Shown piece after piece: positions 31,245-42,859 of a stretch of 64,000 bases of DNA. The notes under the pieces were generated by a model. The model did not search any database. It worked only from the letters and a program-made list of their open reading frames with translations, and was not told the DNA's origin. The DNA is taken from positions 310,001-374,000 of the forward strand of contig NZ_AP025503.1 of assembly GCF_024347575.1 (NCBI RefSeq), given 5' to 3'. The first letter of the stretch is position 1, and each line of letters begins with the position of its first letter. The position numbers and the translations under genes are program-made. This DNA comes from Vibrio pelagius (GTDB lineage: Bacteria; Pseudomonadota; Gammaproteobacteria; Enterobacterales; Vibrionaceae).

Positions 31245-31294
31245 TTTTAATGTGTGATAGGATGGAGTGATAATTAAAGGAATGAGGCTGTACT

Positions 31295-34200
31295 GTGGGA
31301 AGTAATGTAAAGCAACAGATCGAAGCTCAGTTAGAGCAACGAATTCTATTGATCGATGGTGGTATGGGCACCATGATCCAGAATTATAAACTGGAAGAGC
31401 AGGACTATCGAGGTGAGCGCTTTGCCAATTGGCATAGTGATCTTAAAGGCAATAACGACCTTTTGGTGCTTACTCAACCTCAGCTTATTAAGGACATACA
31501 TTCGGCTTACTTAGAAGCTGGCGCAGACATCCTTGAAACCAATACCTTTAACGCAACTACCATTGCGATGGCTGACTATGATATGGAAAGCCTCAGTGAA
31601 GAGATTAACTTTGCTGCTGCTAAGTTGGCGCGTGAAGCTGCTGATGAGTGGACTGCAAAAACACCTAACAAGCCTCGTTACGTAGCTGGCGTGCTTGGCC
31701 CAACGAACCGTACTTGTTCGATTTCCCCTGATGTAAATGACCCTGGCTATCGAAATGTTAGCTTTGATGAGTTAGTGGAGGCTTACTCCGAATCAACTCG
31801 AGCGCTGATTAAAGGTGGTTCTGATCTGATCCTGATTGAGACCATTTTCGATACTCTAAATGCTAAGGCTTGTGCATTTGCCGTTGATACTGTGTTCGAG
31901 GAGTTAGGGATTACTCTTCCAGTCATGATCTCAGGTACTATCACAGACGCATCAGGTCGAACGCTTTCCGGTCAAACAACAGAAGCTTTCTACAATTCAT
32001 TGCGTCACGTTCGCCCACTGTCCTTTGGCTTGAACTGTGCCCTTGGGCCTGATGAACTGCGACCTTATGTCGATGAGCTTTCTCGCATTTCAGAAACCTT
32101 TGTTTCAGTTCACCCTAATGCTGGTCTTCCTAACGCATTTGGTGAATACGATCTCTCTCCTGAAGATATGGCCTCTCATGTAAAAGAGTGGGCGGAGAGC
32201 GGCTTCCTAAACCTAATCGGTGGTTGTTGTGGCACCACTCCAGAACATATTCGCCATATGGCTAATGTGGTCGAGAACGTTAAGCCGCGAGCTTTACCTG
32301 AGTTAGCTGTTTCATGCCGCCTATCAGGGTTAGAGCCCCTCACCATCGACAAAGACACCTTGTTCGTCAATGTTGGTGAGCGTACCAACGTTACTGGTTC
32401 TGCTCGATTCAAGCGTCTAATTAAAGAAGAGCTTTATGACGAGGCTCTGGAAGTTGCTCGTCAACAAGTTGAGAATGGCGCACAAATCATCGATATCAAC
32501 ATGGATGAAGGCATGCTAGATGCTGAGGCGTGTATGGTGCGTTTCTTAAATCTATGTGCGTCTGAACCTGAGATCTCTAAAGTGCCTATTATGGTCGACT
32601 CTTCGAAGTGGGAAGTCATCGAAGCGGGCCTGAAATGTATTCAAGGCAAGGGCATCGTTAACTCCATCTCTTTAAAAGAAGGTAAAGAGAAATTTGTTGA
32701 GCAAGCTAAGCTGATTCGCCGTTATGGTGCTGCGGTTATCGTGATGGCTTTTGACGAAGTCGGTCAAGCAGAAACCCGTCAGCGTAAGCTAGAGATTTGT
32801 ACTAACGCATACAATATCTTGGTGGATGAAGTTGGTTTCCCACCGGAAGATATTATCTTCGACCCGAACATCTTTGCTGTTGCGACCGGTATTGAAGAGC
32901 ACAACAACTACGCGGTTGATTTCATTGACGCGGTAGCAGACATCAAACGCGACCTTCCATATGCGATGATTTCAGGCGGTGTTTCTAACGTATCGTTTTC
33001 TTTCCGTGGTAACAACTACGTTCGAGAAGCGATTCACGCGGTATTCCTGTATCACTGTTTCAAGAACGGTATGGACATGGGTATCGTTAATGCTGGTCAG
33101 CTTGAAATTTACGATAACGTCCCAGATAAACTGCGTGAAGCGGTAGAAGATGTTGTTCTTAATCGTCGTGATGACTCGACTGAGAGATTACTAGATATCG
33201 CTGCGGAATACGCTAATAAAGGTGTTGGTAAAGAGGAAGATGCTTCCGCACTCGAGTGGCGTACTTGGGCGGTTGAGAAGCGCCTAGAGCATGCACTTGT
33301 CAAAGGTATTACTGAATTTATCGTCGAAGATACTGAAGAAGCTCGTTTGAATGCCAGTAAGCCATTAGAGGTCATTGAAGGTCCCTTGATGGATGGCATG
33401 AATGTTGTGGGTGATCTGTTTGGTGAAGGTAAGATGTTCCTTCCTCAGGTAGTTAAGTCAGCGCGTGTAATGAAGCAAGCCGTTGCACACTTGGAGCCTT
33501 TCATTAACGCTTCTAAGCAAGCTGGTTCTTCAAACGGTAAGATTTTGCTCGCTACCGTAAAAGGCGATGTTCACGATATCGGCAAGAACATTGTGGGCGT
33601 GGTACTGCAGTGTAATAACTACGAGATTATTGACCTTGGAGTGATGGTTCCTTGCGAACAGATCCTAAAAGTCGCTAAAGAAGAGAATGTCGACATTATC
33701 GGCCTATCTGGCCTAATTACTCCATCACTCGATGAGATGGTGCATGTCGCTAAAGAGATGGAACGTTTGGATTTCGATTTGCCACTGTTGATTGGTGGTG
33801 CAACAACTTCCAAGGCGCATACTGCCGTTAAGATTGAACAGAACTACAAGAACCCTGTGGTGTATGTGAACAACGCATCACGAGCGGTTGGGGTATGTAC
33901 GTCTCTATTATCTGATGAGCTTCGCCCGGCGTTTGTTGAGAAGCTAGATTTGGATTATGAGCGTGTCCGTGATCAGCACAACCGTAAAAAGCCTCGCACT
34001 AAGCCGGTAACGTTAGAGCAAGCTCGAGCGAATAAAGTGGCTATTGATTGGGAAAGCTATACGCCGCCAGCTCCAGCTAAGCCGGGTGTGCATGTTTATG
34101 ATGACTTTGATGTTTCGACTTTGCGTCGTTACATTGACTGGACTCCGTTCTTCATGACTTGGTCGCTAGTGGGCAAATACCCTGCCATTCTTGAACATGA

Positions 34201-34972
34201 AGAAGTAGGCGAAGAGGCAAAACGTCTATTCAAAGACGCCAATGACCTGCTTGATCGAGTTGAACGTGAGGGCTTACTTAAAGCTCGTGGTATGTGTGCG
34301 CTGTTCCCTGCGGCAAGCGTTGGTGATGATATTGAAGTTTATACTGATGAATCACGCACTGAGGTGGCTAAGGTTCTTCATAACCTACGTCAGCAAACAG
34401 AAAAACCAAGAGGTTTTAACTACTGTCTGTCTGATTACATTGCACCAAAAGAGTCAGGTAAGAAAGATTGGATCGGTGCCTTTGCCGTAACAGGTGGCAT
34501 TGGAGAGCGTGAGCTTGCTGATGAATATAAAGCGGCGGGCGATGACTACAACGCCATCATGATTCAAGCGGTAGCTGACCGACTTGCTGAAGCATTTGCC
34601 GAGTACTTACATGAGCAAGTACGTAAAGATATCTGGGGCTACTCAGCCGATGAAAACCTATCGAATGATGAGTTGATTCGTGAGAAGTATCAAGGTATTC
34701 GTCCAGCACCGGGTTATCCTGCATGTCCTGAGCATACTGAAAAAGGCTCATTGTGGGAGCTACTGAAAGTGGAAGAGACGATCGATATGTCTTTGACGAG
34801 CAGTTACGCGATGTGGCCAGGTGCATCAGTATCGGGTTGGTATTTCTCTCACCCTGATTCACGTTACTTTGCAATTGCTCAGATTCAGCAAGATCAAGTA
34901 GATAGCTACGCTGATCGCAAGGGCTGGGATGCGCTGGAAGCAGAGAAGTGGTTAGGTCCAAACATTAACTAA
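31295..34972 (+). CDS. metH: Cobalamin-dependent methionine synthase
   Basis: Transfers a methyl group from methyltetrahydrofolate to homocysteine through cobalamin. The 1225 residues hold all four modules: the homocysteine/zinc domain ([11 protein letters not shown] near residue 20; [11 protein letters not shown] near residue 308), the pterin-binding domain (INSISLKEG, then [14 protein letters not shown]), the cobalamin cap and B12 domain with [11 protein letters not shown] and its axial His at residue 760, and the C-terminal reactivation domain with [15 protein letters not shown]. The start is GTG with GAGG seven bases upstream. It is monocistronic, with MetJ-type boxes upstream. Confidence 0.98.
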   Translation: MGSNVKQQIEAQLEQRILLIDGGMGTMIQNYKLEEQDYRGERFANWHSDLKGNNDLLVLTQPQLIKDIHSAYLEAGADILETNTFNATTIAMADYDMESLSEEINFAAAKLAREAADEWTAKTPNKPRYVAGVLGPTNRTCSISPDVNDPGYRNVSFDELVEAYSESTRALIKGGSDLILIETIFDTLNAKACAFAVDTVFEELGITLPVMISGTITDASGRTLSGQTTEAFYNSLRHVRPLSFGLNCALGPDELRPYVDELSRISETFVSVHPNAGLPNAFGEYDLSPEDMASHVKEWAESGFLNLIGGCCGTTPEHIRHMANVVENVKPRALPELAVSCRLSGLEPLTIDKDTLFVNVGERTNVTGSARFKRLIKEELYDEALEVARQQVENGAQIIDINMDEGMLDAEACMVRFLNLCASEPEISKVPIMVDSSKWEVIEAGLKCIQGKGIVNSISLKEGKEKFVEQAKLIRRYGAAVIVMAFDEVGQAETRQRKLEICTNAYNILVDEVGFPPEDIIFDPNIFAVATGIEEHNNYAVDFIDAVADIKRDLPYAMISGGVSNVSFSFRGNNYVREAIHAVFLYHCFKNGMDMGIVNAGQLEIYDNVPDKLREAVEDVVLNRRDDSTERLLDIAAEYANKGVGKEEDASALEWRTWAVEKRLEHALVKGITEFIVEDTEEARLNASKPLEVIEGPLMDGMNVVGDLFGEGKMFLPQVVKSARVMKQAVAHLEPFINASKQAGSSNGKILLATVKGDVHDIGKNIVGVVLQCNNYEIIDLGVMVPCEQILKVAKEENVDIIGLSGLITPSLDEMVHVAKEMERLDFDLPLLIGGATTSKAHTAVKIEQNYKNPVVYVNNASRAVGVCTSLLSDELRPAFVEKLDLDYERVRDQHNRKKPRTKPVTLEQARANKVAIDWESYTPPAPAKPGVHVYDDFDVSTLRRYIDWTPFFMTWSLVGKYPAILEHEEVGEEAKRLFKDANDLLDRVEREGLLKARGMCALFPAASVGDDIEVYTDESRTEVAKVLHNLRQQTEKPRGFNYCLSDYIAPKESGKKDWIGAFAVTGGIGERELADEYKAAGDDYNAIMIQAVADRLAEAFAEYLHEQVRKDIWGYSADENLSNDELIREKYQGIRPAPGYPACPEHTEKGSLWELLKVEETIDMSLTSSYAMWPGASVSGWYFSHPDSRYFAIAQIQQDQVDSYADRKGWDALEAEKWLGPNIN

Positions 34973-34988
34973 GATCGACTAGAAAGTA

Positions 34989-35017
34989 AAAGGGTTGCCA
35001 TTGCGCAACCCTTTTTT
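34989..35017. terminator. Bidirectional terminator between metH and lysC
   Basis: AAAGGGTTGC and GCAACCCTTT form a 10-bp stem followed by T6 on the plus strand. It lies between convergent metH and lysC and can serve both. Confidence 0.88.
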
Positions 35018-35034
35018 AAATCTGTTTGAATGTA

Positions 35035-36408
35035 TTACTCTTGCTCAAATAACTCTTGGTGGAGTTTCTGAATTGCCGAGCGAGAAACGGACTCATGCAC
35101 TAAGAAACAAAGGTTGTGTGGGCTTGCGCCGTAGCAGATCATGCGTAAGTTGAAGTCTTCAAGAGTGCTGAAGACCTGTTTTGCATAGCCTTTGCTCTCA
35201 CTCATATTGTTACCGATAAGTGCCACAAGGCATAGGTTGTGTTCAACTTCTACTGTACATAGCTCTTCAAGCTCTTTGCGCACGACTTCAGGCAGTTCTG
35301 GAGCTCCACCAGAAGTGTCTGTCTGATCCAGCGTCAGAGAGACACTGATCTCTGACGTTGTAATAAGATCGACAGAGATCTTATGCTTAGCAAGGATTTC
35401 AAATACTTTTGCTAGGAAGCCGTATGCATGGAACATGTTCGCACTGCGCAGTGTGACCATAGTTTGGTTACAACGCAGGGCAAGTGCTCTGAACAGTGGC
35501 GAGCTCTCAACTTGTTGACGAATCCAAGTACCGCCTTTTTCAGGTTCTTTAGAAGAGCCGACAAAGACAGGAATTTTATGACGTAGCGCTGGCACCAATG
35601 TAGAAGGGTGCAAGATCTTCGCGCCAAAGTTCGCCATCTCAGAGGCTTCACTGAAGCTGATCTCTGGAATTGGTGAAGCTTTAGGGGCGATACGAGGATC
35701 TGTGGTGTAGATCCCCGGGACATCAGTCCAAATCTCTAGACCAGAAGCTAATACTGACTCTGCAATGAGTGCTGCTGAATAGTCGCTTCCGCCACGACCG
35801 AGTGTGGTTGTATTGCCTTCATCGTCCGCACCAATAAAGCCTTGAGTGATGACGACGTACTCTTGGCATAAAGGAATCAGTTTCTCTTGAGCAAGCTGAG
35901 AGATCTGCTCCAGTTGAGGTTCTGCTTTGCCGTAAGCGTCATTGGTACGCAACACTTCTCTAATATCAAATCTGACTGCAGATACGCCACGCTCTCGAAG
36001 AATTTGCGCAAAAAGGTGGGTCGACATTAGCTCACCACACGCCACTAGATGGTCAGTTAACTTGGCACTGGACTGAAAAGATGCAGCTTCTGCAGCACTG
36101 GCAACGTTGTCCAAAATCGCATGGATCTCTTTCTCGACACTCATAGGCTCTGCGAGTTGATCTAAAATCGCGTGATGAATATCGGTTAGTTGACTCATTA
36201 GCTCTTGGCGGCGGGCTTGGTCTTGTACACCGTTTGCCAGTTCAACTAAAAGATTGGTGACGCCTGAACACGCACTGCTGACAACAAGCTTGGTATTTGG
36301 GTTATTCTCAATAATGGCTGCACAGTGACTCATTGCTTCAAAGTTAGCAACGCTTGTCCCACCGAATTTGGCGACATTAAAAGAACCAGCTACATTAGAT
36401 GCGCTCAC
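35035..36408 (-). CDS. lysC: Aspartokinase III-type, lysine-sensitive
   Basis: Phosphorylates aspartate at the entry to lysine, threonine and methionine synthesis. The 457-residue monofunctional form has KFGGTSVANFEAM at residues 14-26, LGRGGSDYSAALIA near residue 203, and two C-terminal ACT domains (VTLRSANMFHAYGFLAKVFEI; LCLVALIGNNMSE). The start is GTG at 36408 with GGAG about eight bases upstream. A lysine riboswitch precedes it, which together with the length identifies the lysine-controlled isoenzyme. Confidence 0.96.
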   Translation of the reverse strand: MSASNVAGSFNVAKFGGTSVANFEAMSHCAAIIENNPNTKLVVSSACSGVTNLLVELANGVQDQARRQELMSQLTDIHHAILDQLAEPMSVEKEIHAILDNVASAAEAASFQSSAKLTDHLVACGELMSTHLFAQILRERGVSAVRFDIREVLRTNDAYGKAEPQLEQISQLAQEKLIPLCQEYVVITQGFIGADDEGNTTTLGRGGSDYSAALIAESVLASGLEIWTDVPGIYTTDPRIAPKASPIPEISFSEASEMANFGAKILHPSTLVPALRHKIPVFVGSSKEPEKGGTWIRQQVESSPLFRALALRCNQTMVTLRSANMFHAYGFLAKVFEILAKHKISVDLITTSEISVSLTLDQTDTSGGAPELPEVVRKELEELCTVEVEHNLCLVALIGNNMSESKGYAKQVFSTLEDFNLRMICYGASPHNLCFLVHESVSRSAIQKLHQELFEQE

Positions 36409-36518
36409 GATAAATCTCCCGACTTCCTAAAATAAAAATTACTGTTGGTAATCCAACGTCCAATGTTTTGAAGAGAGGGTTTAGAGCAAAAAGAGAGGTG
36501 TGTATTTGAATTGTAAAC

Positions 36519-36690
36519 CTCAGAAGCTCCTCATCATATTGGAATGATGACAGTTAATGGGATTCAGCCCAATTAACCGATAACAGAAACCCGACATGTT
36601 TCAGTTACCTCGGCACTGCTCCCCCTGAATGCTCTGTATTGGAAATGTGGTTCCACAAAACATCTACCTGGGCAGTGCTCCTCTTCTGCT
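36519..36690 (-). ncRNA. Lysine riboswitch (L box) of lysC
   Basis: Read on the minus strand, the leader has the conserved aptamer pieces of the E. coli lysC riboswitch in order: AGAAGAGGAGC, GCCCAGGTAG, GGGGGAGCAGTGCCGAGGT, GGGCTGAATCCC, TGTCATCA, and closing GAGCTTCTG, which pairs with the opening CAGAAG. The expression platform is less clear: GAGGT and ACCTC followed by TCTTTTT (about 36490-36520) could be a weak terminator, or control may act on translation as in E. coli. Confidence 0.93.
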
Positions 36691-36703
36691 TGATAGCTGA
36701 TTT

Positions 36704-36732
36704 ATTGAACGTGTTTGCGGTAAGAATGTCAA
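36704..36732 (-). promoter_or_regulatory. Promoter of the lysC leader
   Basis: On the minus strand: TTGACA, 17 bases, TTCAAT. The expected start lies just before the riboswitch aptamer. Confidence 0.7.
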
Positions 36733-36869
36733 TCGATAACTCAAGATAAAGTGAAAATAAATTTAACAATTCTGTGACAGTGGTTTGACCTCGAGACTTT
36801 CGACTAATTGCTGAGGTTGTAGATTTGCTTTAGTGTGGAAGGTTGATGTCATAAACATAAAGGATAATT

Positions 36870-38009
36870 ATGTCGAACCTGCACACAATCTCAATCGCTG
36901 AAAGCTTCTTTCCTCCTCATCGCACGTTAATGGGACCTGGGCCTTCTGATATTTCCCCGCGAGTGCTACAGGCGCTGAGTCGTCCTACTATCGGTCACTT
37001 AGATCCTCTGTTTATCAATATGATGGATGAAGTGAAACAGCTACTAAAGTACGCCTTCCAAACGGAAAACGAGTTTACGATTGCGGTCTCAGCACCGGGT
37101 AGTGCAGGTATGGAAACCTGCTTCGTCAATCTGATTGAACCTGGCGAAAAAGTGATTGTGTGCCGTAATGGTGTATTTGGTGAGCGAATGCGTGAAAACG
37201 TAGTTCGCTGTGGTGGCGAAGCTATTTTGGTTGACGATGAGTGGGGGAGACCTGTATCGGTCGATAAAGTGGAGCAAGCACTCACTGAGCACCCAGATGC
37301 GGTCGCGGTTGCGTTTGTTCACGCAGAAACATCAACGGGCGCCCTTACAGATGCGGAAGCGATTTCTCAGGTTGCTCGTCGTTTTGACGCACTAACCATC
37401 GTGGATGCTGTGACTTCATTGGGTGGTGTCCCGCTGCTGGTGGACGAATGGCAGTTAGATGCCGTCTATTCGGGTAGTCAGAAGTGTTTATCTTGTGTTC
37501 CGGGCCTTTCGCCAGTGACGTTTTCGCAAAAAGCGGTAGAGAAGATGAAAGCGCGTCAATCGCCTGTGCAGAGTTGGTTCTTAGATCAGAGCTTGGTACT
37601 GGGGTACTGGAGTGGGGAAGGAAAGCGTAGCTATCATCATACTGCGCCGGTAAATAGCCTGTACGCACTGCATGAATCTTTAGTGATTCTACGCAATGAA
37701 GGGTTAGAGAATGCTTGGGAGCGTCATCAATCAGCGCATCGTGAGTTAAAGGTTGGGCTTGAATCGCTGGGTCTAAGCTTTGTGGTTGAAGAGGGAAGTC
37801 GGCTACCACAATTGAACGCGGTGTATTTCCCTGAAGGGATTGATGAAGCGGCGGTTCGAACACGACTGCTTGAAGAGTACAACCTAGAGATTGGCGCAGG
37901 TCTTGGCGCATTAGCCGGGAAAGCGTGGCGAATTGGCTTAATGGGTTATGGTGCTCGCAAAGAGAATGTTGCCTTGTGTTTGAAAGCTCTGGCGGATGTT
38001 TTAAAGTAA
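36870..38009 (+). CDS. PLP-dependent alanine/serine-glyoxylate-type aminotransferase
   Basis: A 379-residue class V aminotransferase. The glyoxylate-aminotransferase start (LMGPGPSDISPRVLQALSRP), the IVDAVTSLGGVPLLVDEW block near residue 175, and the PLP-lysine motif YSGSQKCLS (Lys 205) are all present, as is the late RIGLMGYGARKENV segment. Family members use alanine, serine or related donors with glyoxylate; the actual substrate cannot be read here. AAGGA precedes the ATG. The gene stands alone, divergent from lysC, with a strong terminator. Confidence 0.9.
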   Translation: MSNLHTISIAESFFPPHRTLMGPGPSDISPRVLQALSRPTIGHLDPLFINMMDEVKQLLKYAFQTENEFTIAVSAPGSAGMETCFVNLIEPGEKVIVCRNGVFGERMRENVVRCGGEAILVDDEWGRPVSVDKVEQALTEHPDAVAVAFVHAETSTGALTDAEAISQVARRFDALTIVDAVTSLGGVPLLVDEWQLDAVYSGSQKCLSCVPGLSPVTFSQKAVEKMKARQSPVQSWFLDQSLVLGYWSGEGKRSYHHTAPVNSLYALHESLVILRNEGLENAWERHQSAHRELKVGLESLGLSFVVEEGSRLPQLNAVYFPEGIDEAAVRTRLLEEYNLEIGAGLGALAGKAWRIGLMGYGARKENVALCLKALADVLK

Positions 38010-38030
38010 ACAGAGTGACTCATTGATTTA

Positions 38031-38063
38031 AAAGGCGAACGAATCATCTCGTTCGCCTTTTTT
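38031..38063. terminator. Bidirectional terminator between the aminotransferase gene and pglL
   Basis: AAAGGCGAACGA and TCGTTCGCCTTT form a perfect 12-bp stem followed by T-rich sequence on the plus strand. The minus strand has a shorter T-run. Confidence 0.9.
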
Positions 38064-38072
38064 ATTGCGTTG

Positions 38073-39848
38073 CTATTGAGCGCTGCTGTGCGCTGATGAG
38101 GTCGATGATTTTACCTGTGATGGGCGCTGGTACTGCACCGTTGAAAAATCTCGATTAGGGAATAGGAATTGCGCTTCGCTGCGAATTTGTTCTGCTTTGC
38201 TTTCGTCCCCTAAGCCTTGGTAAGCCAAGATCAGGTTGTTGTAAAACGCAGGTCGAGGCTTCGACTTGATGATATTCAAAGACCAATCGATATACGGCTG
38301 AATCAGCTTCGGATCTTCTTGATAGAGTCCGATATTGAGATAAGTACTGTAGATATCCCAATCGTAACGATCTTTCCAAACTACAGGGTTCGAAACCTCT
38401 TTTAGAATGTCCGGATTTTTAGGCTGAGACTTCTCAAACTTGGTCAGTACATAGTTGGTATGCAGGGCACTTAACATATAAAAGCTGACAAGAATAGGCA
38501 CAACCAAGCTCGTTACTCTAAACAACGTCTTACTGATAATGCTAAATCCCTTTTGGTAATGCTGGGAAGTGCGTTGATCTACCCAGTAAAGGAGCACGAT
38601 AAAGGTGATCCAGTGAATCGCTGAGTGGTAAAACGGATACTCAAGTTGTGAGTGTAAAACGATCGGAATAAACAACGCGAACAATGCGAGCCGCGTTCCT
38701 TTTATTGCAGTGGTTATCCGACCTGCGACTAAAGCCGCTGCAAGCAGAATACCGATAATAGGCACGATACCGCCTTCGACGCCCCAAAATAACAACTCAT
38801 TGTGTGGATGGTCCATCGCTGGAAGGCCAGGGTGATAATTGGGATTAAGTTGATGTTGGCGTGCTGTATAGAGCGTATATTCAGACTCAAACTTACCGTA
38901 GCCGTAACCAGAAAATGGCTTTTCCACCATCATGTCGAGGGCTTGCGGAAAAGTATAAGCTCGAGGGCTTTCTAAGTGTGTACGCTTGCTGGCTAAGCTA
39001 TCCGCTGCTTGTAAGTTGATGATAGCGAAACCGGCAATCAGCCCAAGTACGACAGAACCACACCAGCCGTAAAAACGTTTCTTGGTCGAAAACTTGTAAA
39101 GGTATGGCAGGATAAGGACAAAGCTTAACACGCTGGCTAGCCAACCCGTTCTGGATGCGATGATGATCAGCAGTGGTACTGTGATTGCTGGCATAAGATA
39201 GAGCAGAAATGATTCACTCAGTTTGAGGTTGTACTTGGTTGGTTGTCTTGCCAGTAGATAAGCAGAAAGTACAAACCCAGTTGCGAGAAAACTTGCCATC
39301 ACATTTGGTTGTTGAAAAATACCATAAGGACGGTTGGCTTTGGTGTTGTAACCAAACATATTGCCCGCTTCTAAGAAAAAGTACTGGAAGTAACCAAACA
39401 GAGCTTGAAGCATCACGGCAAGTACAATGAACCACAGTAAGCGCTGCTTGTGTTTGTTACTGAATTTGAACTGCTGAAGAAGAACAAACAACGCGAAACC
39501 AGCCCATAGTCCAAGTAAGCGACCTGAAGCTCCGGAAAGTGCAGCATTACTGTATAAAACTGGCAGGGTAAGAATTATGCAGCTAATCAGAAGTCCAATA
39601 GTGAGCTTTGAGTATTTGATGACACGGTTATTGGCCATTTGATAAAAGCCAATTGCCAGAGTAAAGCTCAAGGCAAGCCATGTGGTTGGGTTGAAGGAGA
39701 GCGCTAGGCCTGAACCACCAGGGTTGGGCATAAAAAAGTGCATAGCGATGAGAAAGACAACAGCCAAAGAAACCAAAAAGGGCTTATTGAGCGGAAGTTG
39801 AGTCACTTGAGCCTCAAGCTGTGTACCACTGGTGTGTATTGTCGCCAT
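38073..39848 (-). CDS. pglL: PglL-type O-oligosaccharyltransferase / Wzy-family protein
   Basis: A 591-residue inner-membrane protein with about twelve membrane segments and a large periplasmic loop carrying the Wzy/WaaL/PglL signature: GIFQQPNVMASFLATG (near residue 177) and PAMDHPHNELLFWGVEGG (near residue 340), the latter with the conserved catalytic-site His. A C-terminal soluble TPR-like region follows. PglL enzymes transfer lipid-linked glycans to Ser/Thr of periplasmic proteins. The V. cholerae PglL (VC0393) also sits next to uvrA, which supports this name over O-antigen ligase. Type IV pilins are possible but unproven substrates. Confidence 0.82.
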   Translation of the reverse strand: MATIHTSGTQLEAQVTQLPLNKPFLVSLAVVFLIAMHFFMPNPGGSGLALSFNPTTWLALSFTLAIGFYQMANNRVIKYSKLTIGLLISCIILTLPVLYSNAALSGASGRLLGLWAGFALFVLLQQFKFSNKHKQRLLWFIVLAVMLQALFGYFQYFFLEAGNMFGYNTKANRPYGIFQQPNVMASFLATGFVLSAYLLARQPTKYNLKLSESFLLYLMPAITVPLLIIIASRTGWLASVLSFVLILPYLYKFSTKKRFYGWCGSVVLGLIAGFAIINLQAADSLASKRTHLESPRAYTFPQALDMMVEKPFSGYGYGKFESEYTLYTARQHQLNPNYHPGLPAMDHPHNELLFWGVEGGIVPIIGILLAAALVAGRITTAIKGTRLALFALFIPIVLHSQLEYPFYHSAIHWITFIVLLYWVDQRTSQHYQKGFSIISKTLFRVTSLVVPILVSFYMLSALHTNYVLTKFEKSQPKNPDILKEVSNPVVWKDRYDWDIYSTYLNIGLYQEDPKLIQPYIDWSLNIIKSKPRPAFYNNLILAYQGLGDESKAEQIRSEAQFLFPNRDFSTVQYQRPSQVKSSTSSAHSSAQ

Positions 39849-39863
39849 AGATCCTTAACCTTA

Positions 39864-39898
39864 TAAAAACGGGGCTTGTTCAACTAGAACAAGCCCCG
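39864..39898 (-). terminator. Terminator of uvrA
   Basis: On the minus strand CGGGGCTTGTTC and GAACAAGCCCCG form a perfect 12-bp stem with a 5-base loop, followed by TTTTTATAAGG. Confidence 0.93.
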
Positions 39899-39943
39899 AT
39901 ACTGTAACACTTTTCGCCTTATTCGCTGAGTGCTATTGTAGAC

Positions 39944-42775
39944 CTATTTCATAGTTAACATAGGCTTAAGAAAACGAGCGGTGTGAGAACCTTCGACTAA
40001 TGCCACATCTTCTGGTGTACCAGCGGCAATAATTTCACCGCCACCTTGGCCACCCTCTGGGCCAAGATCGATGATCCAGTCTGCGGTTTTAATCACATCC
40101 AAGTTGTGTTCGATGACTACGACGGTGTTTCCGTGGTCACGCAGACGGTGTAGAACGGTCAATAGCTGTTGGATATCGTGGAAGTGTAGGCCTGTGGTTG
40201 GCTCATCTAGGATATAAAGAGTCTTACCAGTATCACGTTTAGATAGTTCACGAGCCAGTTTAACACGCTGCGCTTCACCACCAGACAGCGTTGTCGCGGC
40301 TTGTCCGAGTCGAATATATGACAAGCCCACGTCCATTAATGTTTGGAGCTTGCGTGCGATCACTGGAACTGGGTTAAAGAATTCGCGAGCATCTTCGACC
40401 GTCATCTCTAACACTTCATCGATGGTCTTGCCTTTGTAGCGTACTTCCAACGTTTCACGGTTATAGCGTTTCCCTTTACATACATCACAAGGAACGTATA
40501 CATCTGGTAAGAAGTGCATTTCGACTTTAATAACCCCATCACCCTGACAGGCTTCACAGCGTCCACCTCGAACGTTGAAGCTAAAGCGGCCCGGCTTGTA
40601 ACCACGAGAACGCGCTTCTTGTGTACCCGAAAACAGTTCACGAATCGGTGTGAAGATACCAGTATAGGTTGCAGGGTTAGAGCGCGGGGTGCGTCCAATT
40701 GGGCTTTGGTCGATATCGATAACCTTATCGAAATGCTCTAAGCCTTTTATCTTCTTATATGGCGCTGGTACTGCCGTGGTTGCACCGTTAAGTTGCGTGT
40801 GGGCGATCTTAAAGAAGGTATCGTTAATTAGAGTTGATTTGCCTGAACCTGACACGCCTGTAATACAGCTGAACAGACCGACAGGAATTGTGGCTGTCAC
40901 CTCTTTAAGGTTGTTGCCTGTCGCACCAATTAGCTCAACCACTTTCTTTTTGTCGATTGGAGTACGCTCTTTTGGTACGGCAATTTCTTTTACGCCACTG
41001 AGGTACTGACCAGTTAAAGAGTTTGGATTGTCGATGATCTCTTGCATGGTGCCTTCGGCTACAACATTACCACCATGAACACCAGCGCCCGGACCAATAT
41101 CAATCACGTGATCGGCGCAACGAATCGCATCTTCATCATGCTCTACCACCAATACCGTGTTACCAAGATCGCGAAGGTGTACGAGAGTCTGTAGTAGTCG
41201 CTCATTGTCGCGCTGGTGGAGACCAATGGAAGGTTCATCTAGAACATACATAACGCCAACCAGACCTGCACCAATTTGGCTTGCAAGTCGGATTCGTTGC
41301 GCTTCACCACCCGAAAGTGTCTCTGCGCTGCGTGATAGGTTGAGGTAGTTCAAGCCAACGTTGACCAGGAAGTGCAGGCGGTCGTTGATCTCTTTCATTA
41401 CCTTTTCAGCAATTTGGGCGCGCTGACCGTTTAATTGTAGATTTTGGAAGAATGCCAATGCATCAGCAATACTCAGCTCGACAATTTGCGGTAGGGTAGT
41501 ATCACCAATAAATACATTACGTGCTTCGAGTCTTAGACGAGTGCCACCACAGCTAGAACATGACTTGGTTGAGATGTATTTCGCTAGATCTTCACGAACC
41601 GAGTTTGACTCCGTATCACGGTAGCGTCTCTCTAACGTATTCAGAATACCTTCAAACGGGTGACGCTTAACTCGAATATCGCCACGATCATTGATGTACT
41701 TAAATTCAACCTCTGTTCGACCTGAGCCTTTCAAGATGATGTCTTGAGTTTTCTTTGGTAAAGAGCTGAACGGGGAAAATAGATCAAATCCGTAGTGCTC
41801 AGCTAGCGAGGTGAGCATTTGGAAGTAGTAATAGTTCTTTTGATCCCAACCTTTGATGGCACCGTCTGCAATACTTAGGTTGTCGTCAACAATAATGCGG
41901 CTTGGGTCGAAGTATTGCTGTACACCTAGGCCATCACAGGTACCACAGGCACCGGCAGGGTTATTGAAAGAGAACAGTCGTGGTTCAAGCTCTTGCATGC
42001 TGTAACCACATTTCGGGCAAGCGAAGTTAGCCGAAAATACGATCTCTTCTTGATCGTTATCGTCCATCCAATCGACAACAGCGATACCGCCAGATAGCTC
42101 TAGAGTCGTCTCAAAAGACTCAGCGAGTCGTTGTTGAAGATCAGGGCGAACCTTAAAGCGATCCACTACCACTTCAATCGTGTGTTTCTTATGCAGTTCT
42201 AGTGCTGGTGGATCGGAAAGATCACAAGTCTCTCCGTCGATCCTTGCTCTAATAAAGCCTTGAGCCGCAAGGTTTTGCAGTGTCTTAACATGCTCACCCT
42301 TACGCTCTTTAACGATAGGTGCCAGCAGCATCATCTTCGAGCCCTCTGGCAGCTCTAGTACCTTGTCCACCATTTGGCTGATGGTTTGCGCAGCAAGAGG
42401 GATGTGGTGATCTGGACAACGAGGTTCACCAACACGAGCATACAAGAGTCTCAGGTAATCATAGACTTCGGTAATTGTACCGACGGTTGAACGCGGGTTA
42501 TGAGATGTTGACTTTTGCTCGATAGAGATCGCTGGAGACAGGCCTTCAATGTGGTCAACATCGGGTTTTTCCATCAGGGATAAAAATTGACGAGCGTAGG
42601 CAGACAGTGACTCAACGTAGCGGCGTTGACCTTCTGCATAGAGGGTGTCGAAAGCCAGTGAAGACTTACCAGATCCAGACAAACCCGTAATCACAATTAG
42701 CTTATCTCTTGGGATTGTTAGGTTTATATCTTTGAGGTTGTGCGTGCGAGCACCCCTTACTTCAATTTTATCCAT
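39944..42775 (-). CDS. uvrA: Excinuclease ABC subunit A
   Basis: DNA-damage recognition ATPase of nucleotide-excision repair, acting with UvrB and UvrC. About 943 residues with two ABC modules: Walker A motifs [12 protein letters not shown] and [12 protein letters not shown], and two LSGGEAQR signatures. Zinc modules are visible as CPKC...CGTC and CEAC...CDVC. I start it at ATG 42775 ([14 protein letters not shown], the usual N-terminus) rather than at TTG 42784. An SOS box lies upstream. Confidence 0.98.
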   Translation of the reverse strand: MDKIEVRGARTHNLKDINLTIPRDKLIVITGLSGSGKSSLAFDTLYAEGQRRYVESLSAYARQFLSLMEKPDVDHIEGLSPAISIEQKSTSHNPRSTVGTITEVYDYLRLLYARVGEPRCPDHHIPLAAQTISQMVDKVLELPEGSKMMLLAPIVKERKGEHVKTLQNLAAQGFIRARIDGETCDLSDPPALELHKKHTIEVVVDRFKVRPDLQQRLAESFETTLELSGGIAVVDWMDDNDQEEIVFSANFACPKCGYSMQELEPRLFSFNNPAGACGTCDGLGVQQYFDPSRIIVDDNLSIADGAIKGWDQKNYYYFQMLTSLAEHYGFDLFSPFSSLPKKTQDIILKGSGRTEVEFKYINDRGDIRVKRHPFEGILNTLERRYRDTESNSVREDLAKYISTKSCSSCGGTRLRLEARNVFIGDTTLPQIVELSIADALAFFQNLQLNGQRAQIAEKVMKEINDRLHFLVNVGLNYLNLSRSAETLSGGEAQRIRLASQIGAGLVGVMYVLDEPSIGLHQRDNERLLQTLVHLRDLGNTVLVVEHDEDAIRCADHVIDIGPGAGVHGGNVVAEGTMQEIIDNPNSLTGQYLSGVKEIAVPKERTPIDKKKVVELIGATGNNLKEVTATIPVGLFSCITGVSGSGKSTLINDTFFKIAHTQLNGATTAVPAPYKKIKGLEHFDKVIDIDQSPIGRTPRSNPATYTGIFTPIRELFSGTQEARSRGYKPGRFSFNVRGGRCEACQGDGVIKVEMHFLPDVYVPCDVCKGKRYNRETLEVRYKGKTIDEVLEMTVEDAREFFNPVPVIARKLQTLMDVGLSYIRLGQAATTLSGGEAQRVKLARELSKRDTGKTLYILDEPTTGLHFHDIQQLLTVLHRLRDHGNTVVVIEHNLDVIKTADWIIDLGPEGGQGGGEIIAAGTPEDVALVEGSHTARFLKPMLTMK

Positions 42776-42839
42776 TTCGGGCAACCATGTAGTTTTCAGT
42801 GGCTAAAGTATTACATAGTGTGAGTTTTGTGCAAAGTTT

Positions 42840-42859
42840 TACTGGATAAAAAAACAGTA
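42840..42859 (-). promoter_or_regulatory. LexA (SOS) box of uvrA
   Basis: TACTG-GATAAAAAAA-CAGTA is a close match to the LexA consensus, with both outer TACTG/CAGTA arms intact. It lies 65 bases before the uvrA start. uvrA is a known SOS gene, so LexA control is expected. Confidence 0.85.
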
